From: Paenibacillus xylanivorans
GTDB lineage: Bacteria > Bacillota > Bacilli > Paenibacillales > Paenibacillaceae
Length of the DNA stretch: 58,345 bases
NCBI RefSeq assembly: GCF_001280595.1
Contig: NZ_LITU01000036.1
Span: forward strand, 272,904-331,248
Direction of reading: 5' to 3'
The position numbers and the translations under genes are program-made. Below the pieces are notes generated by a model. It searched no databases, had not been told where the DNA came from, and was given only the letters and a program-made list of their open reading frames with translations. This document shows positions 8,657-18,561 of the stretch, piece by piece (positions within the stretch are counted from its first letter, which is position 1; each line of letters starts with the position of its first letter).

Positions 8657-9561
8657 ACCCGGTTCCTCCTTTCAAGCAGGCGAACCAGAATGACAAAGAC
8701 AAAGGTCATCACCAGCAGGACAAGCGCCATACTCCACAGTGCATTATTATGAACAGATCCCATCGTGGTGTTACCCATACTCAGGGTGATTACACTCGTT
8801 AACGTTGAAGCTGATTCGAGCAGGGATGTCGGCACATGCGGTGCATTACCGATAACCATCTGTACGGCAAGAGCTTCACCAAATGCGCGAGCCATACCAA
8901 GTACAATACCTGTCAGCAAAGCTGGAAGAACCGTCGGGATAATGACCCGATAGATCGTTTGCCAGCGGGTTGCACCCAGGGCGTAAGACGATTCACGCAG
9001 ACCTTTTGGCAGTGCAGACAGTGCATCTGCCATAATACTTGTTACGGTAGGCAAAATCATAACGGACAGAACCAAACATCCGGCTGCAATCCCGACGCCG
9101 GCTCCGCCAAACATGTTGCGCAATAAAGGAACGATAACACTGAGACCGATAAACCCGTATACAACGGAAGGGATACCGGACAGCAGTTCAATCGCAGGTT
9201 GCAATATCTTTTTACCTTTACCCGGTACTATCTCGGTCATGAAGAGCGCTGCACACAAGCTAAGTGGACTTGCGATCAGAGCAGCAAGCAATGTTGTTAT
9301 GAATGACCCCGTAATGAACGGCAACGCTCCGTAGGCAGCGGGTTCCCCCGTTGGATTCCACGTTTTGCCGGATAAAAATTCGCGTAGACTTACGCCATCC
9401 TGGAAAAAGGTCGACAAGCCTTTGGACGCTACAAAATAAACGATGGAAAACATGACAACGATCAGGAAAACGACACAAATCGACGTATAGATCCGTCCCG
9501 TCCACTCTTCCCAATAATGCTTCTCTCTCAAGGGCCGGCGCGGTTTCAACTTGTTGTTCAT
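8653..9561 (-). CDS. pstC: Phosphate ABC transporter permease PstC
   Basis: 302 residues from the ATG at 9561, which has AAGGGGG seven bases upstream; an ATG at 9588 with AAGGA eight bases upstream is a real alternative. About six membrane segments; EAA loop LSALPKGLRESSYALGATRW. FMTEIVPGKGKK and GIPSVVYGFIGL are PstC hallmarks. Separated from pstS by a hairpin that probably lowers transport-gene expression relative to the binding protein. Confidence 0.97.
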   Translation of the reverse strand: MNNKLKPRRPLREKHYWEEWTGRIYTSICVVFLIVVMFSIVYFVASKGLSTFFQDGVSLREFLSGKTWNPTGEPAAYGALPFITGSFITTLLAALIASPLSLCAALFMTEIVPGKGKKILQPAIELLSGIPSVVYGFIGLSVIVPLLRNMFGGAGVGIAAGCLVLSVMILPTVTSIMADALSALPKGLRESSYALGATRWQTIYRVIIPTVLPALLTGIVLGMARAFGEALAVQMVIGNAPHVPTSLLESASTLTSVITLSMGNTTMGSVHNNALWSMALVLLVMTFVFVILVRLLERRNRV

Positions 9562-9653
9562 TACCGTTCCCCCTTCGGTCTGTTCCATAACAACCATCCT
9601 TCTATAGTAGAATTCATGCAAAATATGGGATTATTTCAGAGCAAACCGCGCAA

Positions 9654-9678
9654 AGAGGCAGGACCTGGGTCCGCCTCT
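9654..9678 (-). terminator. Intercistronic hairpin after pstS
   Basis: Stem 9654-9665 with 9668-9678 (one bulge) right after pstS, without a strong T run. Hairpins here usually stabilise the pstS message or partly terminate transcription, giving more PstS than PstCAB. Confidence 0.6.
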
Positions 9679-9703
9679 CTCGCTGTATGCGCAAGTTCAA
9701 AGA

Positions 9704-10627
9704 TTATTGAGTCACAGTGCCTGCTGCGTCACGTTTTACTTTCATGCCGGATACTGGGATGTAACCAAGCTCCGTCACGTCGTTTTGTTGAATTTCGTCA
9801 CTCAGGATGTAATCGAGGAATGCTTTTGTTGCTGCATCCGGGTCACCTTTGGTGTACATGTGCTCGTAAGCCCATACCGGATAAGTTCCTGCTTCTACGT
9901 TCTCAACTGTTGCTTCTACACCTTCGTATTTCAAAACTTGCAGGCTGTCATCCAGGTAGGACAGAGCCAAGTAACCAATTGCGCCCGGCGTTTCAGCTAC
10001 GAGCTTTTTAACTGTCCCGGAGGAATCTTCCTGAATCGAACCTTGGATATCTTCCACTTTTGTTCCCAGTGCAAAGTTCTCGAATGTTGCACGAGTACCG
10101 GAGCTGCTAGGACGGTTTACGATAACGATGGCTTGATCTTTACCGCCAACATCTTTCCAGTTCGTAATTTTACCAGAGAAAATGTCGATCAGTTGTTGCT
10201 TCGTCAAATCTTGCACACCTGCATCTTTGTTGCTTACTGGAGCGATTGCTACAACAGCCACTTGGTGGTCTTTCAGTTCGCTTACTTTTGCTGCGTCATC
10301 GATTTTCTCTTCTGCAAACACGTCAGAGTTACCGATTGTAGCTTGTCCTTCGGATACTTGCGTCAGACCTGTACCACTACCTCCGCCTTGTACTTGTACC
10401 ATCACGTTCTTATATTCATCAACTGCCATAAATTTTTGTCCAGCTTGCTCTACCAGAGGTTGCAGTGCTGTTGATCCAACAGCCAGAATGTTACCACTAA
10501 GTTCAGTAGCAGTTTCTCCTGTGGAACCGTTGCTTCCCTCTGTACCAGCGTCATTTTTCGATCCGCATGCTGCGAGAACCAGTACGAACGTTAAGGTCAT
10601 CAAAATGAACGGCAACTTTTTAAACAT
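9704..10627 (-). CDS. pstS: Phosphate-binding lipoprotein PstS
   Basis: 307 residues. Lipoprotein signal with lipobox LAAC at ~18-21, then a Ser/Gly/Thr-rich linker. The phosphate-binding fold is clear: LAVGSTALQPL, GGGSGTGLTQV and NRPSSSGTRATFE carry the Ser/Thr/Arg ligands seen in PstS proteins. It captures phosphate outside the membrane and delivers it to PstCA. First gene of the operon and preceded by a PhoP box, so it is expected to be induced by phosphate starvation. Confidence 0.98.
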   Translation of the reverse strand: MFKKLPFILMTLTFVLVLAACGSKNDAGTEGSNGSTGETATELSGNILAVGSTALQPLVEQAGQKFMAVDEYKNVMVQVQGGGSGTGLTQVSEGQATIGNSDVFAEEKIDDAAKVSELKDHQVAVVAIAPVSNKDAGVQDLTKQQLIDIFSGKITNWKDVGGKDQAIVIVNRPSSSGTRATFENFALGTKVEDIQGSIQEDSSGTVKKLVAETPGAIGYLALSYLDDSLQVLKYEGVEATVENVEAGTYPVWAYEHMYTKGDPDAATKAFLDYILSDEIQQNDVTELGYIPVSGMKVKRDAAGTVTQ

Positions 10628-10698
10628 GTTTTGTTTTCCTCCCCCAATTTAGTGACGGTGATTTGCTTTTATTTTTGTTCACCATCAACTCTTTATTC

Positions 10699-10704
10699 AT
10701 TGTA
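10699..10704 (-). promoter_or_regulatory. -10 element of the pst promoter
   Basis: TACAAT on the minus strand, with no good -35 but with the PhoP box just upstream, as in PhoP-activated promoters. Confidence 0.6.
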
Positions 10705-10713
10705 GTTTCGTTA

Positions 10714-10752
10714 TGTCATCTCAAAATCAATGTTTTGTAAACGCAATGTTAA
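10714..10752 (-). promoter_or_regulatory. PhoP box of pstS
   Basis: Four hexamers at an exact 11-bp period on the minus strand: TTAACA (10752-10747), TTTACA (10741-10736), TTGATT (10730-10725), ATGACA (10719-10714). The first two match the PhoP consensus TT(A/T/C)ACA closely, the other two loosely. A further TTCACA is at 10769-10764, off phase. Confidence 0.85.
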
Positions 10753-10769
10753 AAATGTTGGGCTGTGAA

Positions 10770-11247
10770 TTGAGATATACTTTTGAGAAAAGCTGCGCTG
10801 AAGGGGCCGCTCCGGGAACGGACGTTGCTTCAATCCTTATTGTGTCCAGATTTTTATCACATAATGAATAAATCGCTAATACTTTCGGGTGGCCGTTCCG
10901 GTGTTTTATCTACCCATCAAGAACAAATGATAATTTTGATCTTTTCTTACAGGGGAAATCCTTACACAGAATAAGCTTCGCTTTTACACAATCGTTCCGT
11001 TCCCTGCGCTGTATCAGCGCTGGTTGTGTCCCAGGCATTTAATCCTCAGCCTGGGGGATGGCAAAAAGAGAAGGCCAACCCTATAGAAGGCTGGCCTTTG
11101 TGTAAAAGCTTCAATGAAGAGAGAGAATTTGTTTCTTCTATAGAAGAAACAAAAAACTGCCTCATAGCCAGTGTGGAGCACCAGCGAATGGAGCAGCTTT
11201 TTACAATAAGTTGGATCATATGATGATTGCTAATGTAAAACACGATT
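10770..11247. other. Gene-free stretch with an array of hairpins
   Basis: About 480 bases without a credible gene. From 10985 to 11153 there are four consecutive dyads: ACACAA...TTGTGT enclosing GCGCTG-TAT-CAGCGC (11006-11020); CCCAGGC/GCCTGGG (11030-11055); a GGCC-rich stem (about 11070-11099); and a perfect 26-bp palindrome (11128-11153). Confidence 0.6.
11066..11099 (-). terminator. Probable terminator of arsB
   Basis: Stem AAGGCCAGCC/GGGTTGGCCTT-like around a CTATAG-containing loop, followed on the minus strand by CTCTTTTTGCC. It is about 150 bases beyond the arsB stop. Confidence 0.6.
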
Positions 11248-12543
11248 TTACAAACCCAAAATCCATAGCCATAATGCCAATCCGGCTAAGGTGATTAATA
11301 GTGTGGGAATGGTTAAGATAATGCCTGCCTTGAAATAATATCCCCACGTAATCTTCACACCTTTGCGGGAAAGCACATGCAGCCACAATAATGTAGCAAG
11401 AGAGCCGATTGGCGTCATTTTGGGACCCAGATCGGAACCAATAACATTGGCATAGATCAGCGCCTCACGCACAACGCCTTCGGTGTGTGCACCCTGAATC
11501 GCCAATGCGTTAATTAACACGGTGGGCAAATTATTCATTACGGATGACAATACCGCTGCGATCATGCCCATCCCCACTGAAGCAGCCAACAGACCATGGT
11601 TTGCTATGGCATCAAGCCAGCGGCTCAGGTGATCGGTTAATCCGGCATTACGCAATCCATACACCACGATATACATGCCCACCGAGAACACGACAATGGA
11701 CCATGGCGCTTCCTTGATTACGCGTTTCAGGTCCACCGCTTCGCTCTTTCTTGCCAATATGGCGAACAAAAGTGCTACTGCACCAACGATAACGGATACC
11801 GGAATCGGCAAAAACTCACTGGAGGCATAGGCCACGAGCAGTAGCACCAGCATGAACCAGGCGATGCGGAACATTCGTGGGTCACGAATGGCTTCCCGTG
11901 GATCACGTGCTGCAGAGATATCGTAGCGTAATGGGATATTTTTGCGATAAAACAAGAACAACATCCCAGTACTCGCCACGATGGAAAACAGATTGGGTAC
12001 AATCATCCGCACCGCATATTCCACAAATGTAATACCGAAATAATCCGCAGATACGATATTTACCAAATTGCTGACCACCAGCGGCAACGACGTTGTATCC
12101 GCGATAAATCCACTAGCCATCACAAAAGCAAGCACCATACGCTCATCGAACTTCAATGCACGTACCATCGCGAGCACAATCGGGGTGAGAATTAGCGCTG
12201 CACCATCATTGGCGAAGAGAGCTGACACTGCCGCCCCGAGCAAAATGGAATAGATGAACAGCCTGCGGCCATTTCCTCCTGCCAGCCTCGCCATATGAAG
12301 AGCGGCCCATTCGAAGAAACCTGTCTCATCGAGTATTAACGAAATCATGATGATGCCGACAAAAGCCAGTGTTGCATTCCATACAATGGATGCCACGTCA
12401 GATGCATCGTTCAGACTGACAACACCACATATTAAGGCCAGCAAAGCCCCGCCCATTGCCGACCATCCGATGCCCAATCCACGAGGCTGCCAGATAACCA
12501 GCGTGATGGTCAGGACAAAAATCAGAATTGCTACATATGTCAT
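11248..12543 (-). CDS. arsB: Arsenite efflux membrane protein ArsB
   Basis: 431 residues, the usual ArsB length, with about 12 membrane segments. [15 protein letters not shown] and [22 protein letters not shown] are the conserved ion-transporter/ArsB signatures, and [21 protein letters not shown] ends the second repeat. It exports arsenite/antimonite as a proton antiporter or with an ArsA ATPase; no arsA, arsC or arsR is nearby. The ATG at 12543 has AGGAGG four bases upstream; the longer reading frame to 12621 lacks such a site. Its position after the pst operon may be meaningful because arsenate enters through phosphate transporters. Confidence 0.88.
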   Translation of the reverse strand: MTYVAILIFVLTITLVIWQPRGLGIGWSAMGGALLALICGVVSLNDASDVASIVWNATLAFVGIIMISLILDETGFFEWAALHMARLAGGNGRRLFIYSILLGAAVSALFANDGAALILTPIVLAMVRALKFDERMVLAFVMASGFIADTTSLPLVVSNLVNIVSADYFGITFVEYAVRMIVPNLFSIVASTGMLFLFYRKNIPLRYDISAARDPREAIRDPRMFRIAWFMLVLLLVAYASSEFLPIPVSVIVGAVALLFAILARKSEAVDLKRVIKEAPWSIVVFSVGMYIVVYGLRNAGLTDHLSRWLDAIANHGLLAASVGMGMIAAVLSSVMNNLPTVLINALAIQGAHTEGVVREALIYANVIGSDLGPKMTPIGSLATLLWLHVLSRKGVKITWGYYFKAGIILTIPTLLITLAGLALWLWILGL

Positions 12544-12731
12544 AAAGCCTCCTGCGCCGCTATATTCATCATGTTTGGAGCATGATATGAGATTGGTCTG
12601 CCAGATATGATTACACTGCAATTCATACGCGTAAACCAGACGCTATAGTTATACAGGGCAACAAGAGAAATGTCTATCTTTATTTTCTTCTAATTTCTAT
12701 AGAAACTGCGGTAAAAGATATCGTCTAATGG

Positions 12732-14816
12732 TTAGGACTTATCCCCATCCTTCGGTGTGTCCTCCACCATTTTGAACATACCCAACAACCCTTGTAATTG
12801 CTCCGCCATACTGTTCAGATGTGCTGAAGACGAAGCAATCTCCTCTACAGATGCCAACTGTTCCTGAGAAGATGCCGAGACGGATTCCGTATTCGCAGCA
12901 GATTCTTGGGTCACGATGGAAATATCGTTCATTGCTTTGGCAACCTTGGAAGCACCACTCTCCAATTGCTTCGTCGTTTCGGACAAATCATCCAGCGTAT
13001 GAGCAGCATCTTCCACAGCCTCCCGAATCTGTGCAAAGGATTGTCCAGATGTGTTCACAGCTTGAAGTCCGTCTCCAACCCGAGTCTGAGCTGCATTCAT
13101 AGCGTTCAGAGCAGCATCCATATCCTGACGGATATTATGAACCAGTTCACCAATTTGCGCTGCCGAGCTTCCCGATTCTTCCGCAAGCTTGCGTACCTCT
13201 CCCGCTACGACAGCGAACCCACGGCCAGCGTCACCCGCTCTAGCCGCTTCAATGGAAGCGTTCAGGGCTAGCAGGTTGGTCTGCTTCGAGATTGTGGCAA
13301 TCACATCTACCATGCTGCCAATCTCAAGGGACCGTGCATTCAGTGACTGGATCACCGTCGCCAGTTGTTCAACCGTGTACTGAATGCTATTCATCTGCTC
13401 CACCGCCTGACCTGCAGCTTCATTACCTGAATAAGCTGCTCCAGATGTATGCCGCATGTTCGTAGTAATGGATTGCACACGCTCAGACATCATGCCAACA
13501 TCTTCTGCCATTTGGCTCATTTGTCCTGATCCATCTTTTACGCTCTTCACTTGCTGCTCGGCACCCTCGGCAAGTTCCTGAATGGCCATCGTTGAGTGCT
13601 CAATGGCTTTGGTTGTTTGATCTGCACTGGCAGACAATTCTTGTGAGGAGGCAGAGACCTGCTCTGCGGTTTCCTGTACACCCAGAATCATCATGCGCAG
13701 ATTGTCGACCATCCGTTCGAAGTACTTCGCCAGGTCGCCCACCTCATCTTTGCGCCTGGTCTCCAATTTCACTGTCAGGTCGCCTTTACTTACGGCTCTC
13801 GCGGATTCCTGCAGACGTTTGATTGGACGCAACATGGAACGCGTAAGCCAAATAATGAAGATCAGAGTAAGTAATGTGGCAGCCAGGATAACCATTAAAG
13901 TAGCCATCCGAATGTCTTTACTTGCATTGGTTACTTCACTTTGGAACATTGTGCCGCCAATCTTCCACCCGGTTTCCTCATTAGTAGAGAAAATCATGGT
14001 TTTGGCATCATCATTATAGATATAGCTGAACTCACCTTCTTTGCTTCCATACATTGGATCCAGCACAGTTGTCGGTTCTTGTGTACCAGCTTCCACGACT
14101 GGAGATACGATATAATTTTTGTCCGCATCCATGATGATGATATACCCTTCTTTGCCAACCTTAATGGATGCCTGTTCTCGCAGCTCTGTTAGATTCATGG
14201 ACAAACCAATAACACCGGATTGATCATCAAGCGTTTTGGAGACAAAAACAACAGCAATGCCGTCCGTATTCTTGGATACAGGTGAAACTACTGTAGTACC
14301 TGGCTTCTCCATTGCGAGCTTGTACCATTCACGTTCCCGGGGATCATAAGCGGACCCTTGTGAGCTTCCCGCAGATTCCTTGCCACGGACCATGACTCCT
14401 TCTTTGTTTCCCGCAAAAATATTTAAAGCATCCGGATGTAAACCCAGATACTGTTTCAACTTCATTTCAAGCTCAGGACTTTCATTTTGTCCTTTAATCA
14501 TGTCTTTCTCAATCAAACTGGCAAAATAATTGATATCATGAATCTTCGCATCCACATGTGTCCCGATGATTGAATTCGTTGTATCTACACTTTGTTTCGC
14601 ACTGTCCATCAGTTGATCTTCCACCGTATGATCAGCGATAATCAGCGTAACAATCCCAATGGTTAGACTCGGCACGAGCAGAACCGCCAGGAAGGATACC
14701 AATAATTTGTTTCTTATGCTCCAGACAAAGCCTTTTTTCTTTTTCGGTTTATTATCTTTTGGCTTGGCTGGCTTGGTTGCTGCCTTTTCTTGCTCATTCC
14801 CCCGAATGTTACTCAT
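12732..14816 (-). CDS. Methyl-accepting chemotaxis protein with dCache sensor
   Basis: 694 residues from the ATG at 14816 (GGAGGGGGAG upstream). Order: Lys/Pro-rich cytoplasmic start (~1-28), membrane segment (~33-55), extracellular double-Cache domain (~60-315; [29 protein letters not shown]), second membrane segment (~322-342), HAMP ([22 protein letters not shown]), and a long coiled-coil signalling domain with the hairpin tip. The tip [20 protein letters not shown] and [18 protein letters not shown] identify a chemoreceptor that couples to CheW/CheA. The dCache domain suggests an amino acid or other small ligand. Stand-alone gene. Confidence 0.96.
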   Translation of the reverse strand: MSNIRGNEQEKAATKPAKPKDNKPKKKKGFVWSIRNKLLVSFLAVLLVPSLTIGIVTLIIADHTVEDQLMDSAKQSVDTTNSIIGTHVDAKIHDINYFASLIEKDMIKGQNESPELEMKLKQYLGLHPDALNIFAGNKEGVMVRGKESAGSSQGSAYDPREREWYKLAMEKPGTTVVSPVSKNTDGIAVVFVSKTLDDQSGVIGLSMNLTELREQASIKVGKEGYIIIMDADKNYIVSPVVEAGTQEPTTVLDPMYGSKEGEFSYIYNDDAKTMIFSTNEETGWKIGGTMFQSEVTNASKDIRMATLMVILAATLLTLIFIIWLTRSMLRPIKRLQESARAVSKGDLTVKLETRRKDEVGDLAKYFERMVDNLRMMILGVQETAEQVSASSQELSASADQTTKAIEHSTMAIQELAEGAEQQVKSVKDGSGQMSQMAEDVGMMSERVQSITTNMRHTSGAAYSGNEAAGQAVEQMNSIQYTVEQLATVIQSLNARSLEIGSMVDVIATISKQTNLLALNASIEAARAGDAGRGFAVVAGEVRKLAEESGSSAAQIGELVHNIRQDMDAALNAMNAAQTRVGDGLQAVNTSGQSFAQIREAVEDAAHTLDDLSETTKQLESGASKVAKAMNDISIVTQESAANTESVSASSQEQLASVEEIASSSAHLNSMAEQLQGLLGMFKMVEDTPKDGDKS

Positions 14817-14892
14817 CTTGCTTCTCCCCCTCCAAATATAAATCTGCCCTTTTTCTTTTTTTATGTAGGACCTCTCCAACCTGATTAAATAA

Positions 14893-14909
14893 GGTGTCTT
14901 ATAGACACC
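14893..14909. repeat. Short perfect dyad upstream of the chemoreceptor gene
   Basis: GGTGTCT-TAT-AGACACC, about 77 bases upstream of the receptor start. With no T run it is more likely an operator or leader hairpin than a terminator. Confidence 0.4.
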
Positions 14910-15045
14910 ACTGTAATCTGAAGGCCTATCCTATATATCGGCTGAATGAGCGTATTTATTTGATTGTAAAATTCACATGGCATGTCAAACAAGCCACTCC
15001 GATAACGCGAAGTGACCTGTTGGTACATCTAATTATTTATTACAT

Positions 15046-16089
15046 TCAGGCAGAGGTTTTTCCGTAGGGACCTTGTGGTGGATATGCTGTTGGCTTACCA
15101 AAGTAATACCCTTGTGCCAAGTCGATACCCACGGATCGACAAAAATCAAATTCCTCGATTCGTTCGATACCTTCCGCAAGTACCCGTCCGCCAAATTGGC
15201 GTGACATTTCAACAATATCGATAATTTGCTGCTGTTTCGTTAAGTCCTGATCACAATGATCAACGAGACTCCGATCTATTTTGACAAAATCCGGCTCTAG
15301 CCGGTTCATTACTTCAATCGTCGAGAATCCGGCTCCCACGTCATCCAAGGCAACCGACATTCCATGAGAACGATATACCTCAAAAATATGCTGCAAGATG
15401 GACATATGTTGAATCTGTTCTGTTTCCACCACTTCAAACACAAAATCCTTAGGGTCTAGCGAAAGACGTTCAATCGTCTCAAATGTGTGTGTCAAGCAAT
15501 ATTCGGGGTTATAGATGGAGGAAGGCAGGAAATTCACGAAACGTTTGACACCATGCGGTAAAAGAACAGCACTCGTCTCAATGGCAGCAATACGTGCTGT
15601 CCGATCCAGAAAAGAATGCAATCCGGTATCCCGTGCAACTTCGAATAGTTCATATGCACTGAAGGGTCTACCCTGTTCAGTAGGACGAAGTAAAAATTCA
15701 AATCCGATAATCTGCTCCGATGCATCTACGATCGGCTGCATATGACTGCTGAATTGATGTTCCAGGATAATGGAAACCAGATCAGCATGCTTGAGGCGAG
15801 CTTCCTGCATGGAGAGATTAATCCAGCTATCGTCGTCTGCCTGGCCATACAGCGGAGTGACCTGAACCATTAACGTATCCGGCAGGGTCGCTTCAATTTT
15901 CAGGATATCCTCAATACAACGTTGTACAGATTCAAGATTCAAAAAATGCATCCAGATGAGTTCATCCGAATGTTCGACATGTCTTCCCTGCATTTGCAGT
16001 GCTTCCAGCAAAGCGGGGGAGATGGGACGCATATACAGGGTACCTTGATCCTCTATAGGATGAATTGGACTGCAGCCACTGCAATTCAT
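15046..16089 (-). CDS. EAL-domain cyclic-di-GMP phosphodiesterase
   Basis: 347 residues. The first ~110 residues are not a recognised sensor but carry Cys3 and Cys6 (CSGC). The EAL domain spans ~110-340. Its namesake motif reads FEFLLRP (E kept, A and L changed to F and L). Other catalytic positions look intact: NFLPSSI (Asn), FEVVETE (Glu), ALDDVGAGFS (both Asp), VKIDRSL (Lys), LAEGIE (Glu) and AQGYYFGKP (Gln). It should therefore hydrolyse c-di-GMP to pGpG in the cytoplasm, but the altered motif leaves a receptor role possible. No partner gene is adjacent. Confidence 0.88.
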   Translation of the reverse strand: MNCSGCSPIHPIEDQGTLYMRPISPALLEALQMQGRHVEHSDELIWMHFLNLESVQRCIEDILKIEATLPDTLMVQVTPLYGQADDDSWINLSMQEARLKHADLVSIILEHQFSSHMQPIVDASEQIIGFEFLLRPTEQGRPFSAYELFEVARDTGLHSFLDRTARIAAIETSAVLLPHGVKRFVNFLPSSIYNPEYCLTHTFETIERLSLDPKDFVFEVVETEQIQHMSILQHIFEVYRSHGMSVALDDVGAGFSTIEVMNRLEPDFVKIDRSLVDHCDQDLTKQQQIIDIVEMSRQFGGRVLAEGIERIEEFDFCRSVGIDLAQGYYFGKPTAYPPQGPYGKTSA

Positions 16090-16252
16090 GTAGAACCCCC
16101 TTGCCAGTTTGTGTTTCTATCTCATTAATGTTTACTGGTATATACCCAAAGTTTGTAAATATTATAGCATGGCGCTTCAAATTTATCTCTACTGTTTTGA
16201 TGACTTCAACTATGATGGTTACTGATGCATTAACGGATCTTCATAGCATGAA

Positions 16253-16284
16253 GAAGACCGACAGTCTGATGACTGTCGGTCTTC
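16253..16284 (-). terminator. Terminator of the nucleotidase gene
   Basis: Perfect 14-bp stem (16253-16266 with 16271-16284) and a 4-base loop, just beyond the stop at 16303. The T run is weak. Confidence 0.7.
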
Positions 16285-16302
16285 ATTTGCCGCTAATTCA
16301 TC

Positions 16303-18561
16303 TTAAGAAGCGGGAATTACGATTTTTTGTCCAACTTTAAGATTGTGCACATTTGTAATTTTGTTTGCGGAAACCAGCTTGCGCCAGTCTACACCGTATT
16401 TCAAGCCGATGCGGTAAAGGTTATCTCCTTTTTTCACTACATATACCACTTTGCCGCCTGCTGGTTTCTCAGGTTGTGGCTTAGTTGTAGGTTTAGTTGG
16501 AGTTGGGTCTGGCTTCGTAGGCGTTGGAGTAGGCTCCGTACCTGTTTCTGGAGTAGTCGTTGCTTCTCCTGTCAATTTCAAGCCATACTCAGCAAAACCG
16601 TCTTTGTTTGTCCCAATGAAAGACATCGCTGGATTCGCTTCTACCAGAGCTTTGGCATCAGGCGAAGACGCAAACACCACTTCAAGATCGTTAAGTGCTG
16701 CTGCCGTCACCCCTGCTGAAGGCTTAATTGGTGCAAGTGACCAGTTGCCGTCTGCTGTCGGGTTAATCGTTTTGTTCTCACGGATGTAATCAATGATCAC
16801 TTGACGGTTCTCATCCGGTGCAGCCAAGACGATACGTTTACCATCTGGGTTAGCCAGTTTGGATGAAGAAGCACGATAGTTATTCGTTGCCACGATGAAT
16901 TTTTGTGCTGGATCAACCGGTTTACCATTGAAGCTCAGGTCTTTAATCCGGTTAGCCGATGCATTTACAATTGTAGCTTTGCCATCGTATTTAGCTGGCT
17001 GAGTTACATCAATTTGGTACGTAACACCATCGATAACGTCGAAGTTATACGTTGGGAAGTCCATATTGACCAACCGTTGCTGTCCGCCTTTTGCCGGGTC
17101 GATCTGATTGAATTGGCCAGCAGACCATTCCAACCATTCTTTCAGCTCAGCGCCATTAACCAACACGGCATGTACCGTATTTGGATACACGTACAAGTCA
17201 GCTACGTTTTTGATTGCGATTGTGCCTTTAGGGATATTCGTGTAATACGACGCACCTGAACGTCCGCCTGCTTTGAACGGAGCTCCTGCAGACAATACAG
17301 GAATATCTTCATATTCTGTTCCTTGCATATGTTTTTCTACATACCATTTCTGTGCATTCGTTACGATCTGAATGGATGGATCATCCTGAACCAGTGCAAA
17401 GAAGCTGTTGATTGGAGCTGTCGTTTCGCCAACTGGGCCACGCACATACTCAAGCGTACCTTCATGTTCGTCATGAACAGCATCAACGATCTCTTGATCA
17501 GCATCTACCAGAGCTTTTTTGTTAGCTGTGTCATAGATAGGGCGTGCTTCCACTTTGGAGTCTGCCACTTTCCATTTGCCGTCTACCAGTTCCAGATCCA
17601 GATCAATAATTCCAAGGTGGTCACCCCAGAAACCTGGCTCTACAGCAGGAACACCATTAATTGTACCTTTTTCAAGGTCTACACCTTTTTTACCGGCAAA
17701 ATCAGCGCTCGGGAATACTTTGTGGGCATGTCCGAACAAAATGGCATTAATGCCTTCAACCTGGCTCAGATACAATACCGAGTTTTCCATCAGATCCGTT
17801 TGTGGAATATCTTCAAAACCGGAGTGAGGAATAGCCACAATAATGTCGGCACCTTCAGCCTTCATTTTAGGGATGAATTTTTTCGCAGTAGCGATAATGT
17901 CTTTGGCAATGACTTTGCCTTCCAAATTAGCGCTGTCCCACTGCATAACTTGTGGCGGTACAAATCCGATGACACCCACCTTGATGGTGTGCTCTTTGCC
18001 ACTCTCGTCAGTCACTTTTTTGTCCAAAATTTTATACGGGGTGAAATAGTTCTTGTCATTTGTCTCATCGTCGTCGCCATCATCTACATAAACGTTGGCA
18101 TTGATGTACGGGAAGTTCGCGCCTTCCAGCGTCATGTCAAGGAAATCCAAGCCATAGTTAAACTCATGGTTACCGATGTTTCCTGCATCATAATCAAGCA
18201 GGTTCATCGCTTTATATACAGGGTGAGTCTCACCCTTTTTGAGTGGATCAATCTTCGCTACATAATCCCCAAGCGGGTTACCTTGGATCAGGTCACCGTT
18301 GTCGAAAAGCAAGCTGTTCTTTGCTTCGTCACGAGCTTTTTTGATCAGCGTAGCCGTCTTCGCCAGACCATACTGGTCTGTCTCTTTGTCGGAATAGTAG
18401 TCGTAGTTAATCAGGTTGTCGTGAATGTCTGTTGTTTCCATGATCCGCAATTTAACCTTGGTAGCGTCCGCAGCCGATACAGGTACCGGAAATACCGCAA
18501 GCACGTTTAATGCAACCAAAGCGGCAGTCAGGCTCGATAATACTTTTTTACTCTTTCTCAA
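16303..18561 (-). CDS. Secreted 2',3'-cyclic-nucleotide phosphodiesterase/3'-nucleotidase with LysM anchor
   Basis: 752 residues. Signal peptide ~1-30 (cleavage near VSA-AD). Metallophosphoesterase domain ~35-350 with the metal ligands DIHDN, FDNGDLIQG, GNHEFNYG, AIPHSGFE and FGHAHKVF. The 5'-nucleotidase C-terminal domain (~380-640) carries LSAGAPFKAGGRSG and the ATNNYRASS region. Then a Thr/Pro/Lys-rich linker (TPTPTKPDPTPTK) and one LysM repeat (~705-750; YVVKKGDNLYRIG... LKVGQKIVIP). It resembles CpdB/YfkN-type enzymes that release nucleosides and phosphate from nucleotides outside the cell; LysM should tether it to peptidoglycan. Confidence 0.93.
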   Translation of the reverse strand: MRKSKKVLSSLTAALVALNVLAVFPVPVSAADATKVKLRIMETTDIHDNLINYDYYSDKETDQYGLAKTATLIKKARDEAKNSLLFDNGDLIQGNPLGDYVAKIDPLKKGETHPVYKAMNLLDYDAGNIGNHEFNYGLDFLDMTLEGANFPYINANVYVDDGDDDETNDKNYFTPYKILDKKVTDESGKEHTIKVGVIGFVPPQVMQWDSANLEGKVIAKDIIATAKKFIPKMKAEGADIIVAIPHSGFEDIPQTDLMENSVLYLSQVEGINAILFGHAHKVFPSADFAGKKGVDLEKGTINGVPAVEPGFWGDHLGIIDLDLELVDGKWKVADSKVEARPIYDTANKKALVDADQEIVDAVHDEHEGTLEYVRGPVGETTAPINSFFALVQDDPSIQIVTNAQKWYVEKHMQGTEYEDIPVLSAGAPFKAGGRSGASYYTNIPKGTIAIKNVADLYVYPNTVHAVLVNGAELKEWLEWSAGQFNQIDPAKGGQQRLVNMDFPTYNFDVIDGVTYQIDVTQPAKYDGKATIVNASANRIKDLSFNGKPVDPAQKFIVATNNYRASSSKLANPDGKRIVLAAPDENRQVIIDYIRENKTINPTADGNWSLAPIKPSAGVTAAALNDLEVVFASSPDAKALVEANPAMSFIGTNKDGFAEYGLKLTGEATTTPETGTEPTPTPTKPDPTPTKPTTKPQPEKPAGGKVVYVVKKGDNLYRIGLKYGVDWRKLVSANKITNVHNLKVGQKIVIPAS

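Noticed and set aside
9707..10474. 255-codon plus-strand frame
   Set aside because: Antisense to pstS; Cys/Phe/Val-rich shadow.
10783..10974. 63-codon plus-strand frame upstream of pstS
   Set aside because: No ribosome site and no recognisable protein; the region is better explained as regulatory and hairpin-rich DNA.
17323..18510. 395-codon open frame on the plus strand
   Set aside because: Fully antisense to the nucleotidase gene, with a composition (many F, V, I, C) typical of a shadow frame and no ribosome site.
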